Assembly (NCBI GenBank): GCA_964607515.1
Contig: CAZSKU010000008.1
Span: 1 to 64,000, forward strand
Reading direction: 5' to 3'
Origin: UBA6080 sp964607515
GTDB lineage: Bacteria > Fermentibacterota > Fermentibacteria > Fermentibacterales > JCC-6
DNA: 64,000 nt
Every line of letters begins with the position of its first letter. Position 1 is the first letter of the stretch. The notes under the pieces were generated by a model, which worked only from the letters and a program-made list of their open reading frames with translations, was not told the origin of the DNA and made no database searches. The translations under genes were made by a program, and so were the position numbers. Of the stretch, positions 1-7,852 are shown piece by piece.

Positions 1-127
1 GCCATGCCCTCCCTTGATCTCGCCTCTTCACCCCGGAAGGCGGGGGGATGGAGGCCAGCCTTCATTGCGTCGCCCTGTCCGCCCCCGAAGGCGGGGAACG
101 GGAGGACGGCCGTCCTTACAAGAGGAC

Positions 128-172
128 GGCGGGTTGTCGCTTACGCGGCAGTTGTTTTGTCCCGCCTTTTTT
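128..172 (+). terminator. Possible rho-independent terminator with a long loop
   Basis: GGCGGG (128-133) can pair with CCCGCC (161-166), which is followed directly by six T residues (167-172). The 27-base loop is unusually long for an intrinsic terminator, so this is only a candidate for the end of a plus-strand transcript entering from the left. Confidence 0.25.
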
Positions 173-289
173 ACGAGGCCGGCGGAACCTCGGCATGCTC
201 CCGCAAAACCGCTACCGTACCCGTCGAGACCTGTCGCCCCCACTGTACACGGGTATACTGGGCCTGCCGGGGGAATTCGTCAAGTAGGG

Positions 290-318
290 TTGATTTTTTC
301 CCTTGGTTTCAGTATATG
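290..318 (+). promoter_or_regulatory. Predicted sigma70-type promoter of rpmB
   Basis: TTGATT (290-295) and TATATG (313-318) are separated by exactly 17 bases. Transcription would begin near 325, leaving a leader of about 30 bases before the rpmB start at 355. The prediction rests on sequence match only. Confidence 0.45.
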
Positions 319-354
319 TTGCCTTCGTTTGCGCAGACACACAAGGAGACCGTA

Positions 355-543
355 ATGTCCTGGAAATGCGATATCTGCGGGAAGAAGCCCTCGACGGGCT
401 ACCGGGTGAGCCACTCCACCAGGCACACCAAGCATGTCTGGAAGCCCAACCTTCAGCCCGCCAGGGTTCTGATCAACGGCGTGGTAACTCGTATCAAGGC
501 GTGCACCAGCTGCATCAAGAGCGGCAAGGTCAAGAGGGCATAG
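355..543 (+). CDS. rpmB: 50S ribosomal protein L28
   Basis: This is a structural protein of the large ribosomal subunit. The 62-residue product opens with a CxxC pair (WKCDICGKKP), followed by the basic HSTRHTKHVWKPN block typical of L28. A second CxxC near the C-terminus (KACTSCIKSGKV) makes a four-cysteine, zinc-ribbon (C+) form of the protein. The length is normal for the family. The ATG at 355 is preceded by AAGGAG (343-348) at good spacing, although the frame stays open upstream into non-coding sequence. It is a single-gene unit, with a promoter at 290-318 and a strong terminator just after the stop. Confidence 0.95.
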   Translation: MSWKCDICGKKPSTGYRVSHSTRHTKHVWKPNLQPARVLINGVVTRIKACTSCIKSGKVKRA

Positions 544-549
544 CTGTCC

Positions 550-576
550 CGGGGGCGCTTCGGCGCCCCCGTTTTT
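550..576 (+). terminator. Rho-independent terminator of rpmB
   Basis: GGGGGCGC (551-558), loop TTCG (559-562) and GCGCCCCC (563-570) form a perfect 8-bp stem, which C550/G571 can extend. Five T residues follow (572-576). The hairpin begins 7 bases after the rpmB stop and ends 2 bases before the stop of the convergent DUF3795 gene. Confidence 0.93.
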
Positions 577-578
577 CC

Positions 579-1001
579 TCAGACCCAGTCTCCCAGTCTC
601 CCCTCATCCGCCAGAAGCCTCACCAGGTTCGGCATGCTCTCGAACTGTCGCATGCACAGCCTGTACTCCTCCTCCGTCACCGGCCCGGATTCCGGCCTGC
701 AGAAGATCAGAAGCCCCTCCCGGCTGGCAAGGAGGGGCCTGACTTTGCCGCAGGGGAAATCGTCGCACTGCGCGCAGCTTGCCAGACTCTTTTCCATGGC
801 GCAGGGCCGGGCATGGCAGTTCTTGTCCGCAACCCTGCCATCCGTCCTGCAGCCGTCGCACCGGACGTTCTCCGGGGTGTAGTTCTGATGGCCGAATATC
901 CTTCTCCAGCCGTCCACCAGTTTCCTCCTGACTTCGAGGTCGTCGGACCTGGCGGCGCAGAGATGGCAACTGTAGCCGCAATAACCGATCATCTCCTCCA
1001 T
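579..1001 (-). CDS. DUF3795 family cysteine-rich protein (copy 1)
   Basis: The product is a 140-residue cysteine-rich protein of the DUF3795 type. It opens with the family hallmark, a tyrosine followed by CxxxCxxC (GYCGYSCHLC). Further pairs follow, including CDGC, a CAQC-DDFPCG block and a late CRPE. The function is unknown; the cysteine spacing suggests metal or Fe-S binding, which is inference. The ATG at 1001 has a GAGGAGG site just upstream. It lies 8 bases after a paralogous gene (1010-1498) on the same strand, so the two are probably co-transcribed. Only the rpmB terminator separates it from the convergent rpmB. Confidence 0.75.
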   Translation of the reverse strand: MEEMIGYCGYSCHLCAARSDDLEVRRKLVDGWRRIFGHQNYTPENVRCDGCRTDGRVADKNCHARPCAMEKSLASCAQCDDFPCGKVRPLLASREGLLIFCRPESGPVTEEEYRLCMRQFESMPNLVRLLADEGRLGDWV

Positions 1002-1009
1002 GGTCCTCC

Positions 1010-1498
1010 TCAGTTGCCGGAACCCCCGTCTTCGCTGGAACCGTTTTCGACCGGTATCCGTATGTCGCAGTAACAGAAACCAGCGTTCCTCCTCTTTTCC
1101 TGCTCCTCGACCCACCGCTTCGGGCCCACCTCCTTCAGCCGTCCGCCGTCGCCCTTGAGGTTCGGGTACCTTCGGGCCAGGGCTTCGATATGCCCGCACG
1201 GGTAGTCCGGGCATTCCGGGCAGATCCTCACCCCCCTCTCCGTGGCGCACTTTCTGATGAAGCAGTCGGGGTTCCCGCAGCCTCCCCTGCATCCGGGGCA
1301 CACCGCGTCGTATCCGGCGATCTTCTTCAGAACCTCCCAGAAACCGGTGAATCCGGGCATCACGTACTCGCCGTAGAATTCCCATCCGTCGGAGGACATG
1401 GTTTCCCAGAGGGCTTCGGCCCTTTCGGGGGTTCTGGACATGATACCGCACAATCGGCAGTACAGACCGCAATACGCAACGTACCGAACATCATCCAT
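1010..1498 (-). CDS. DUF3795 family cysteine-rich protein (copy 2)
   Basis: This 162-residue paralogue of the next gene has the same opening signature (AYCGLYCRLC). It also has a central CPGCRGGCGNPDC cluster and a CPECPDYPCG block. At least ten cysteines in 162 residues point to bound metal, but no function is known for the family. The ATG at 1498 was chosen because GGAGGAAGG lies just upstream and the family signature begins at residue 9. The open frame extends upstream only through unrelated sequence. It sits between a small membrane protein gene (1525-1689) and the second DUF3795 gene, all on one strand with short gaps. Confidence 0.75.
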   Translation of the reverse strand: MDDVRYVAYCGLYCRLCGIMSRTPERAEALWETMSSDGWEFYGEYVMPGFTGFWEVLKKIAGYDAVCPGCRGGCGNPDCFIRKCATERGVRICPECPDYPCGHIEALARRYPNLKGDGGRLKEVGPKRWVEEQEKRRNAGFCYCDIRIPVENGSSEDGGSGN

Positions 1499-1524
1499 GC
1501 CTTCCTCCAATTCCGGGGAGCCGT

Positions 1525-1689
1525 TCACCTGTCTCTCCTTCCGAAGAGATGCGCCGCTATTCCGAGGAGTCCCAGCAGGTTCACGAGTGCGAAAAGCAAT
1601 GTGACGCTCCTGCCGAAGTCCGTCAGGAACTGCCCCGCAAGAAGGCCGAGAGTTCCCGCCGCCGCAAGAATGAATGCCGCCGCCTTCAT
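1525..1689 (-). CDS. Small two-helix membrane protein
   Basis: I do not recognise this 54-residue product. It begins MKAAAFILAAAGTLG and has two hydrophobic stretches (about residues 3-20 and 29-48), with a charged link (DFGRS) and a basic tail (FGRRDR). That is the look of a small inner-membrane protein with two helices. The ATG at 1689 follows a good GGAGGGGA site. It lies 26 bases upstream of the DUF3795 pair on the same strand and may be co-transcribed with it. Confidence 0.6.
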   Translation of the reverse strand: MKAAAFILAAAGTLGLLAGQFLTDFGRSVTLLFALVNLLGLLGIAAHLFGRRDR

Positions 1690-1778
1690 AGAATCCCCTC
1701 CTACATCTTTTTCCGGGGGAATATGACAAAGCACCGGGAGGGAGTCCCTACCGGTATCCGTTGCGTATTCCGCGGGGG

Positions 1779-3404
1779 CTAGCGCCGTTCCTCGTCCAGC
1801 GCCGCAGCGGCCTGGTACTCCCTGGCGAGCCTGGTGTAGCCGAAACCCATGTTGAGGAAGTCCCAGCCGAACTGGCTTCCCACCTCCACCTGATGGAAGA
1901 CCCAGTTCATGTCCACCCCGGCCTTCTCGAAGGCGGTGTTCCAGCCCACGCCGGTGAGTCTGGCCTCCAGTGCTGCGGCAACCTTCCTGTCGCCCCGGGA
2001 AAGGAGGGCGTAGACATGGGCGTCACGGGGGGAGAACCCGACCACGTCTTTGATGCCGAGCTTCCCGGCTTCCCGGAGGAAATGGTCGGTGAGGGCCCGG
2101 AGTTTCTGAGGGGGCAGCATGGGCGACCACTGGAACGCGGTCCAGGGTCTGGGAATGAAGGGATCCATCCGCACCGAAACCGGGAGTTTCGTGTTCTGAA
2201 GGATCATCTGCAGGAACCGGAGGTTCTCTTCCCGATCCTCGGCGGTTTCGAAGGGGAGACCGATCTGGAAGTTGATTCTTATCCTTTTCACCCGCGGGTC
2301 CGCGGTGGCCAGCTGCTTCAGGTAATCGCGGTTGGTGATTCCCTTTCCGAGAATCTTTCTGAGCCCGTCTGAACCGGTCTCCGGAGCGAAAAGGAGGGTT
2401 TCCACGTCGTAGGAGGAGGGAATCTCCTCAACCATTTCGGGAGCTTCTCTGCGGTGGGAGCTGGCATGGCAGGTGAGCCCCAGGCTTCCGGCGAAGGATA
2501 TGATCTCGTCCATCTGGTAGTGACCGGAGGGGGTGCATGCGGTGAAGATCACCTTCTCGTTCATGGGAATGCTGCGGATGGTCTCTTCCATCTCCTCCAG
2601 GTGTTGCTCGCGGTAGGGGAGGAACAGATACCCGGGCATGCAGAACCTGCAGTTGTAAGGACAGCCCCGGGCGACCTCGACTATCCAGGTCTCGGGAATG
2701 ACCGATCTGGCGGAAATGGTTCCCGTCAGTGCGCCCACGCTCTCGGTGCTGGCCCACTGACGCATTATGCCGAACTTCGGGGAGAGGCCGTGAACCCTGG
2801 GAACGAACATCCCGGGAAGCTCCGCGACCTGCTGGAGTATCGCCTCCTTGGATGCTGCGCAGCGGCCCATGCTCTTCACGGTATCCAGAACCGGGCCAAG
2901 GATCGGCTCGCTTTCCCCGATGAGGAAGGCGTCGAAGAAGGGCATCAGGGGCATGGGGTTAGCGGTGACGCTGAGACCCGTGGCGAACACCAGGGGCCAC
3001 TTCTCCCGGCGTTTCGCCGCCCGGAGGGTCATGCCAGCCATCTCCATCATCTCCAGTGCCGGCAGGTAGTCGCCCTCGCCGGGAATCAGTACCAGAAGCA
3101 GGTCGCACTGGTTCAGGGGGGTGCCTGTGTCCAGGGTCACCGGCGCTGAACCGGACCTTCTGCGCCAGTTGTACTCGTCCTTGTCCGGGTAGAAGGCCCG
3201 GGAGCAGACCGTGTCCGACCACGTGGACAACTGCTTGTGTATCCTGTGGAAGGACAGGTGCGCCATTGCCTGGTCGTAGGGTCTGGGAAAGAGAATGACG
3301 GTCTCGAAGAGCCCCCGGGAATTTCCCTGGGCGAGGCTCTTCTCGGTCTCGAGAAGAACGATCCTGCGCTCGTCGTACCGGTCACCGGCTGATTTCTTGC
3401 TCAT
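1779..3404 (-). CDS. Radical SAM protein, TIGR03960-like, function unknown
   Basis: This 541-residue protein carries the radical SAM cluster motif CPYNCRFC (cysteines 248, 252 and 255), preceded by VEVARG. A region with GEGDYLPALEM and IGESEP comes before it and resembles the B12-binding-like N-terminal part of several radical SAM families. After the core there is an APETGSDGLRK segment, as in MiaB-like and TIGR03960-like enzymes. The substrate is unknown. The ATG at 3404 is preferred over an upstream start at 3470 because it has a GAGGAAG site and a good promoter (3443-3470) lies between the two. It follows ftsZ by 87 bases on the same strand. Confidence 0.7.
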   Translation of the reverse strand: MSKKSAGDRYDERRIVLLETEKSLAQGNSRGLFETVILFPRPYDQAMAHLSFHRIHKQLSTWSDTVCSRAFYPDKDEYNWRRRSGSAPVTLDTGTPLNQCDLLLVLIPGEGDYLPALEMMEMAGMTLRAAKRREKWPLVFATGLSVTANPMPLMPFFDAFLIGESEPILGPVLDTVKSMGRCAASKEAILQQVAELPGMFVPRVHGLSPKFGIMRQWASTESVGALTGTISARSVIPETWIVEVARGCPYNCRFCMPGYLFLPYREQHLEEMEETIRSIPMNEKVIFTACTPSGHYQMDEIISFAGSLGLTCHASSHRREAPEMVEEIPSSYDVETLLFAPETGSDGLRKILGKGITNRDYLKQLATADPRVKRIRINFQIGLPFETAEDREENLRFLQMILQNTKLPVSVRMDPFIPRPWTAFQWSPMLPPQKLRALTDHFLREAGKLGIKDVVGFSPRDAHVYALLSRGDRKVAAALEARLTGVGWNTAFEKAGVDMNWVFHQVEVGSQFGWDFLNMGFGYTRLAREYQAAAALDEERR

Positions 3405-3442
3405 CCAGTGGCTTCCTCTTCTGTGAAACGGATTGGGTGAGG

Positions 3443-3470
3443 AATATACACGGGACAGGGCGTTCTTCAA
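3443..3470 (-). promoter_or_regulatory. Predicted promoter of the radical SAM gene
   Basis: On the minus strand TTGAAG (3470-3465) and TATATT (3448-3443) are separated by 16 bases, just downstream of ftsZ. Transcription would start near 3436, about 30 bases before the ATG at 3404. This separates the radical SAM gene from the dcw operon. Confidence 0.5.
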
Positions 3471-3491
3471 AACTACGTCTTTTTATTGCCC

Positions 3492-4640
3492 CTAATCGAA
3501 ATCTCTCTGCAAAAAGCAGGGCAGAGCCGCGTCCCTGGTGTTAACGTTGCCCGATCCGTGAGCCACCACCGGGAAGGGTATATGTTCCGTTCCCCTTCTT
3601 CCCCCCTCGAAAGGCCCCCGGGCCGCCTTGGCCGGAAGATCCATCTCGATGGGTTCCGATTCGATCCTGTCCCCGAAGCCGGTGGCGATCACCGTCACCT
3701 TTATCTCCGCTTCCACATCGTCGCCGTAGCTGTGGCCGATGAACACCTGGGCTCCCCGGCCAACCACGTCCGATATGGTTTTCTGGGCGATCATGGCCTC
3801 CCTGAACTTCACATCCCGTGAGGAGTGGACGTTCACAAGCACCGCCCGAGCCCCCTCTATGGATATGCTGTCCAGAAGAGGGTTGGAGATGGCCTGCCTG
3901 GCGGCTTCCTCGGCCCTGTTGGGGCCCGTGGCCACTCCGGTTCCCATCATTGCGCCCCCGCCGCTGGTGATGACCCGACGGACGTCCTCGAAATCCAGAT
4001 TGATGGTGCCCGGAACGGAGATGATCCTGTTGATCCCCTCCACCGCGTTGGCCAGCACGTCGTTGGCCATGGCCAGGGCATCCTCCAGGGTGGCGTCTTC
4101 GTCCACCACCGACATGAGCCTGTCGTTGGGAATGATTATCAGGCTGTCCAGCACCTGCCGGAGGTTCTGAATGCCCTCCTCCGCCCTCTGCTGTTTCACG
4201 ATCCCCTCATGCTCGAAGGGTCTCGAAACCACTCCCACCGTGATGGCTCCCTGTTCCCGGGCCACCTGGGCTATCACCGGAGCCGCCCCGGTACCCGTGC
4301 CGCCCCCCATGCCCGCGGCGATGAAGACCATGTCGCATCCGGACAGCATGTCCTCGATGTCGGTGAGGTTCTCCTCCGCCGCCTGTCTGCCCAGCTCGTG
4401 GTTGCCCCCGGTTCCCCTGCCCCGGGTGACCCGGGTGCCGATGATGAGCTTCTCGTCGTAGAGGCAGTTTTCGAAGTCCTGCACGTCCGTGTTGATGGCG
4501 ATGTACTGGACTCCACGGATTTTCCGCTGGATCATCCTGGTGATGGCGTTGCAGCCGCAGCCGCCCACTCCCACCACCTTCAGGCTTATCCTTCCCCCGG
4601 AATCCTCGCCAAGCTCCATCAGATCGTATACCGCCGGCAT
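3492..4640 (-). CDS. ftsZ: Cell division protein FtsZ
   Basis: FtsZ is the tubulin-like GTPase that polymerises into the cytokinetic ring. The 382-residue product has the nucleotide-binding GVGGCGCNA near residue 24, the signature GGGTGTG at 112-118, and the catalytic T7 loop NLDFED at 214-219. The usual GAGANPEVG stretch reads GTGGNHELG, a mild divergence. After a variable linker the protein ends in ALPCFLQRDFD, a recognisable but divergent version of the C-terminal peptide that contacts FtsA. It is the last gene of the dcw operon, 13 bases after ftsA. The ATG at 4640 sits behind a GGAGGGCAAG-type site. Confidence 0.97.
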   Translation of the reverse strand: MPAVYDLMELGEDSGGRISLKVVGVGGCGCNAITRMIQRKIRGVQYIAINTDVQDFENCLYDEKLIIGTRVTRGRGTGGNHELGRQAAEENLTDIEDMLSGCDMVFIAAGMGGGTGTGAAPVIAQVAREQGAITVGVVSRPFEHEGIVKQQRAEEGIQNLRQVLDSLIIIPNDRLMSVVDEDATLEDALAMANDVLANAVEGINRIISVPGTINLDFEDVRRVITSGGGAMMGTGVATGPNRAEEAARQAISNPLLDSISIEGARAVLVNVHSSRDVKFREAMIAQKTISDVVGRGAQVFIGHSYGDDVEAEIKVTVIATGFGDRIESEPIEMDLPAKAARGPFEGGRRGTEHIPFPVVAHGSGNVNTRDAALPCFLQRDFD

Positions 4641-4653
4641 CTTGCCCTCCCTG

Positions 4654-5892
4654 CTATTTCAACGTGTCCAGAAAATTCCTGACCCTTTTCAGCATTCCTT
4701 TTCTCGGCCCCGAGACCGTTCCCCTGCCTTTTTTTCCGGTCCTGGCGCACCCCATGGCGGCGAGTCCAGCCGCCACCGAAAACTCGGGGGTGCAGAGGAG
4801 TTCGCTGGGAGCCTCCGCCGCCCGGGGAAAACCGGTCTCCACGGGAAGACCGGTGACGGCCGCCGCAGTGTCCACCAGACCCCGGGTCCTGGACCCGCCG
4901 CCGGTGATGATCAACCCTGCCGGCAGGTCTCCGGGCTCCAGTCCGCACCTTCTTATTTCCTGGGCGATGGCCTCGCAGATGGCCTCGGTCCTCTGGGCAA
5001 CCACCTGGGTGACCAGGGGGTGGGAAATCTGCAGGGTACCCCGGTCGCCCACCCTGGGAACGTTCATCACCATGTTGGGATTGCTGAGCCTGTCGGTGGG
5101 AGCCACCTTCTCCACCTTGAGCTTCTCCGCCTGGACCCAGGAGAGCCTGAGCCGCTGGAGATCCCGGGTGATATGGTCCGACGCCATGGGGAAGGCCGCC
5201 AGGTGAACCGGCCCGCCCCCCCGGAATACCGCCAGGCTGGTCATGGAACTGCCCATGTCCACGAGCACCACTCCCAGCTCCATCTCGTCGGGGGTCAGCA
5301 CCGAAGCTCCTGCTGCCAGAATGCCGGGAACCAGCCGGTCTATCTTCCTTCCGGTGTTCTCCACCAGGGTCGCCAGATTCTCCACCGGAACCCTGTCGGA
5401 GTACACCGTGAAAACCCTCGCGGTTACCGAGGAGGCCTGAAGCCCCAGGGGAGGCTTTTCCAGGCCGGTGAACCTGTCGAAGGCGTAGTCAAGGGTCATC
5501 CTCTCCAGGGGTATGCTCCCCGGGGGCAGGTTAATGCCGCCGGCCGCTTCCAGGGCCGCAGCCACGTCCTTCTCTGAAACGACCCCCGGCTCGTCCACCG
5601 TTCCGGTGCCCACTGTCCCGGTGCCCACCAGACCCCTCACGTGGGCGCCTCCCACTCCCAGAAGAACCTTCTCTATCCTGAAGCCGCAGAGTTCCTCAGC
5701 TTCGTCCATTGCCCGGGCCGCGGCGTGAACGGCTCCCTCCATGTCCACCAGAATCCCGTCTCTGACGCTGTTCCTGCACTGCGCGACCCCAATGCCGGAG
5801 TAGACGGGCTGACCGTTCTCCCCCTCCACGGCCACCACGCACTTCGCAGACGAAGCGCCTACATCCAGACCCGCATGGTATCCGGCGCTCAT
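4654..5892 (-). CDS. ftsA: Cell division protein FtsA
   Basis: FtsA is the actin-like ATPase that tethers FtsZ to the inner membrane and recruits later division proteins. The 412-residue protein has the phosphate-1 motif LDVGASSAK, the phosphate-2 motif VDMGSSMTSL and the adenosine motif TGGGSRTRG. It ends in a basic amphipathic segment (RKGMLKRVRNFLDTLK) of the kind that inserts into the membrane. The ATG at 5892 follows AGGAGGAG and overlaps the ftsQ stop as ATGA, so translation is probably coupled. The open frame continues far upstream inside ftsQ but in the wrong reading frame for it. Confidence 0.96.
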   Translation of the reverse strand: MSAGYHAGLDVGASSAKCVVAVEGENGQPVYSGIGVAQCRNSVRDGILVDMEGAVHAAARAMDEAEELCGFRIEKVLLGVGGAHVRGLVGTGTVGTGTVDEPGVVSEKDVAAALEAAGGINLPPGSIPLERMTLDYAFDRFTGLEKPPLGLQASSVTARVFTVYSDRVPVENLATLVENTGRKIDRLVPGILAAGASVLTPDEMELGVVLVDMGSSMTSLAVFRGGGPVHLAAFPMASDHITRDLQRLRLSWVQAEKLKVEKVAPTDRLSNPNMVMNVPRVGDRGTLQISHPLVTQVVAQRTEAICEAIAQEIRRCGLEPGDLPAGLIITGGGSRTRGLVDTAAAVTGLPVETGFPRAAEAPSELLCTPEFSVAAGLAAMGCARTGKKGRGTVSGPRKGMLKRVRNFLDTLK

Positions 5893-6551
5893 GAACTCCT
5901 CCTGATCACTGCCTGATTGCGGAATCTCAGATCCACCGTGGAAGCGCCCCGGGAAAGGGGCCTCACGGCGTTCCAGCAGTCCCACCTCTCCTCCAGTCTT
6001 TCGGAACCAAGGAGAATGGTGAGGTCCTGCTCCACCACGCTCACACCGGCCGAGTCCAGCAGCACCAGAGTATTCGCCTGGCGCTCCCCGAGCCAGTCGG
6101 CGAAATCCACGGCCACGGCCAGTTCGCGGGGATCGGTCTTTCCTGCGCACCTTACCACGGGCAATCCCTGAACCAGCCAAGCCGCCGGGAGTTCGGCGCA
6201 CTCAGCGCTCACGGGAACCAGGCCTTCGGTGGTCTCCACCACCGCCGCGGCCTGCTCAAGCTCGACCTCGAGATGAGCCGACGAGGGCCAGAGGGGAATA
6301 AGCCGGGCACATTCGACGCCGGGCACTCCGGAGATCTCCCGGGCCAGTGAATCGGTGTCTATCAGGTGCAGGGGGGTTCCGAAGGCGTCCTGAAGCAGCT
6401 CCGCCACCGCCGTGGTGTCGGCGCAGCCGAGGCCGGTTACGTATATCGTCTCCAGATCGAACCGTCCGTCCCTCTCAGCCCAGCGGAAACACAGCACACC
6501 CGCCAGGATCAGGAATGCTCCCAGGGCTACTGCCGCCGCCTTTGCTCTCAT
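5889..6551 (-). CDS. ftsQ: Cell division protein FtsQ/DivIB
   Basis: This is the bitopic division protein that joins FtsL and FtsB to the divisome. The 220-residue product has a short N-terminus, one membrane helix (about residues 4-21) and then a POTRA-like region (FDLETIYVTGL onward). The rest is the diverged FtsQ domain. Sequence conservation is low, as is usual for FtsQ, so the call leans on size, topology and position between murC and ftsA. Both ends overlap the neighbouring genes as ATGA. No murB or ddl, which often lie here, is present. Confidence 0.88.
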   Translation of the reverse strand: MRAKAAAVALGAFLILAGVLCFRWAERDGRFDLETIYVTGLGCADTTAVAELLQDAFGTPLHLIDTDSLAREISGVPGVECARLIPLWPSSAHLEVELEQAAAVVETTEGLVPVSAECAELPAAWLVQGLPVVRCAGKTDPRELAVAVDFADWLGERQANTLVLLDSAGVSVVEQDLTILLGSERLEERWDCWNAVRPLSRGASTVDLRFRNQAVIRRSS

Positions 6552-7852
6552 TCCAGCTCCCTCACCGCTTCCCTGGCCATCTCGTCCACGCTCCCGGCGC
6601 CCATGAAAACCACCGCCCGGGCTTTCGAACCGCGGATCACTCCGGGGATGTCCTCCCGGGATACGGGTCTGAGACGTTCCGGGAATTCGCTTATGATCAG
6701 GCTCGAGTCCACCCCGGGCACCGGTTCCTCACGGGAAGGGTAGACAGGCAGGATCCAGGCGGTGCCGGCGGCGGCCAGCGCCCGGGCCATCTCCCTGTGG
6801 AAGATGGCGGTCCGGCTGAAGAGATGAGGCTGGAACACCACGTCCACCGGCCCCTTCAGGGCGTCCGCGACAGCCTTTATCGCCGCCTCTATCTCCCCTG
6901 GATGGTGTGCGTAGTCGCTGATTATCAGTTTCCCCCCCAGGGCGCCGATCCGCTCGAGCCTGCGCCGGACTCCTGGCCACTGGTTCAGAGCTTCCGCCGC
7001 CGGAATCGGATCCACTCCGGCCGCGTGCGCCAGGGCCACCGCGACTGCGGCGTTTCTGAGATTATGGACCCCGGGGGCGGGAAAATGTCCCCGGCGGCCC
7101 ATGAAAGCGTAGTCGGTCCCCCATCCGGAACCGCCCAGGGGCTCCAGGTGGTAATTTCCGGACGGCCCGCAGGTGACCGTCCTGCGGCCGATCCGGGCTG
7201 CCTGGACCGCCAGGTCGGGCTTCTCCACCGGAACGGCCACCGTCCCTCCGGGAAGCACCTGTTCCAGGAACACCTGGAAAGCCCATTCCAGAGCCTCCGG
7301 AGAACCGTAGCACTCCAGGTGCTCGAGGTCGAAGGAAGTTACCGCCGCATGGGACGGCCGCAGCCTGAGGAACGCCCGGTCGTACTCGTCGGCCTCCACC
7401 ACCGCCAGGTTCCCGCCGGGCCGGAAATTCCCGCTCCAGGCCTCCATGGTTCCACCGAGAAAGACCGTGGGGTTCATACCCGTCTCCTGAAGTATCCATC
7501 CGGTCATCGAGGTGGTGCTGGTCTTCCCGTGGGCACCGGCCACCGCCAGGGTTTCACAGTCCTTCGTGAGTTCAGCCAGGGCCTCGCTTCTCCTGAGAAG
7601 CCTGATTCCCCGGCGCCTGGCTTCCGCGAGCTCCGGGGAGCCGTCGGGCATGGCAGCCGTGAAGACCACCGCGTCCTGGCCCTCCAGGTGGGAAAGGCTG
7701 TGGCCCTGGAACACTCTTATCCCCGGCAGATCGCCGGGTTCTCCGGGGTCCCGGTCACAGCCGGTCACCTCCCACCCCCGGCTCCGGTACCACATGGCCA
7801 GAGCGCTCATACCCGCGCCCCGGACCCCTACCAGGTGAACCCTCCCCTTCAT
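6548..7852 (-). CDS. murC: UDP-N-acetylmuramate--L-alanine ligase
   Basis: MurC adds L-alanine to UDP-MurNAc, the first step in building the murein stem peptide in the cytoplasm. The 434-residue protein has the N-terminal Rossmann motif VGVRGAGMSALA and the Mur-ligase ATP loop AGAHGKTSTTS. The central EADEYDRAFL and the C-terminal DYAHHPGEI block are specific for MurC. The ATG at 7852 is preferred over a TTG two codons upstream because it overlaps the murG stop as ATGA, matching the operon pattern. The stop overlaps ftsQ in the same way. Confidence 0.95.
   Translation of the reverse strand: MKGRVHLVGVRGAGMSALAMWYRSRGWEVTGCDRDPGEPGDLPGIRVFQGHSLSHLEGQDAVVFTAAMPDGSPELAEARRRGIRLLRRSEALAELTKDCETLAVAGAHGKTSTTSMTGWILQETGMNPTVFLGGTMEAWSGNFRPGGNLAVVEADEYDRAFLRLRPSHAAVTSFDLEHLECYGSPEALEWAFQVFLEQVLPGGTVAVPVEKPDLAVQAARIGRRTVTCGPSGNYHLEPLGGSGWGTDYAFMGRRGHFPAPGVHNLRNAAVAVALAHAAGVDPIPAAEALNQWPGVRRRLERIGALGGKLIISDYAHHPGEIEAAIKAVADALKGPVDVVFQPHLFSRTAIFHREMARALAAAGTAWILPVYPSREEPVPGVDSSLIISEFPERLRPVSREDIPGVIRGSKARAVVFMGAGSVDEMAREAVRELE

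Larger units (their letters stand above)
1..342. other. Non-coding stretch upstream of rpmB
   Basis: I see no convincing gene in this 342-base stretch. Reading frames that cross it on both strands have no recognisable protein and no plausible start signal. It holds two similar short units, each built on GAAGGCGGGG flanked by C-runs (about 31-47 and 81-97). It also has a self-complementary GGACGGCCGTCC at about 102-113, a possible terminator at 128-172, and the rpmB promoter at its right end. An upstream gene presumably ends to the left of the window. Confidence 0.5.

Noticed and set aside
303..1073. Long plus-strand open frame across rpmB and the DUF3795 genes
   Set aside because: It is an out-of-frame shadow of real genes on both strands, with no recognisable domain and no own ribosome site.
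3405..3470. Longer N-terminus for the radical SAM protein (start at 3470)
   Set aside because: The promoter prediction lies in this segment, and the ATG at 3404 has a better ribosome site.
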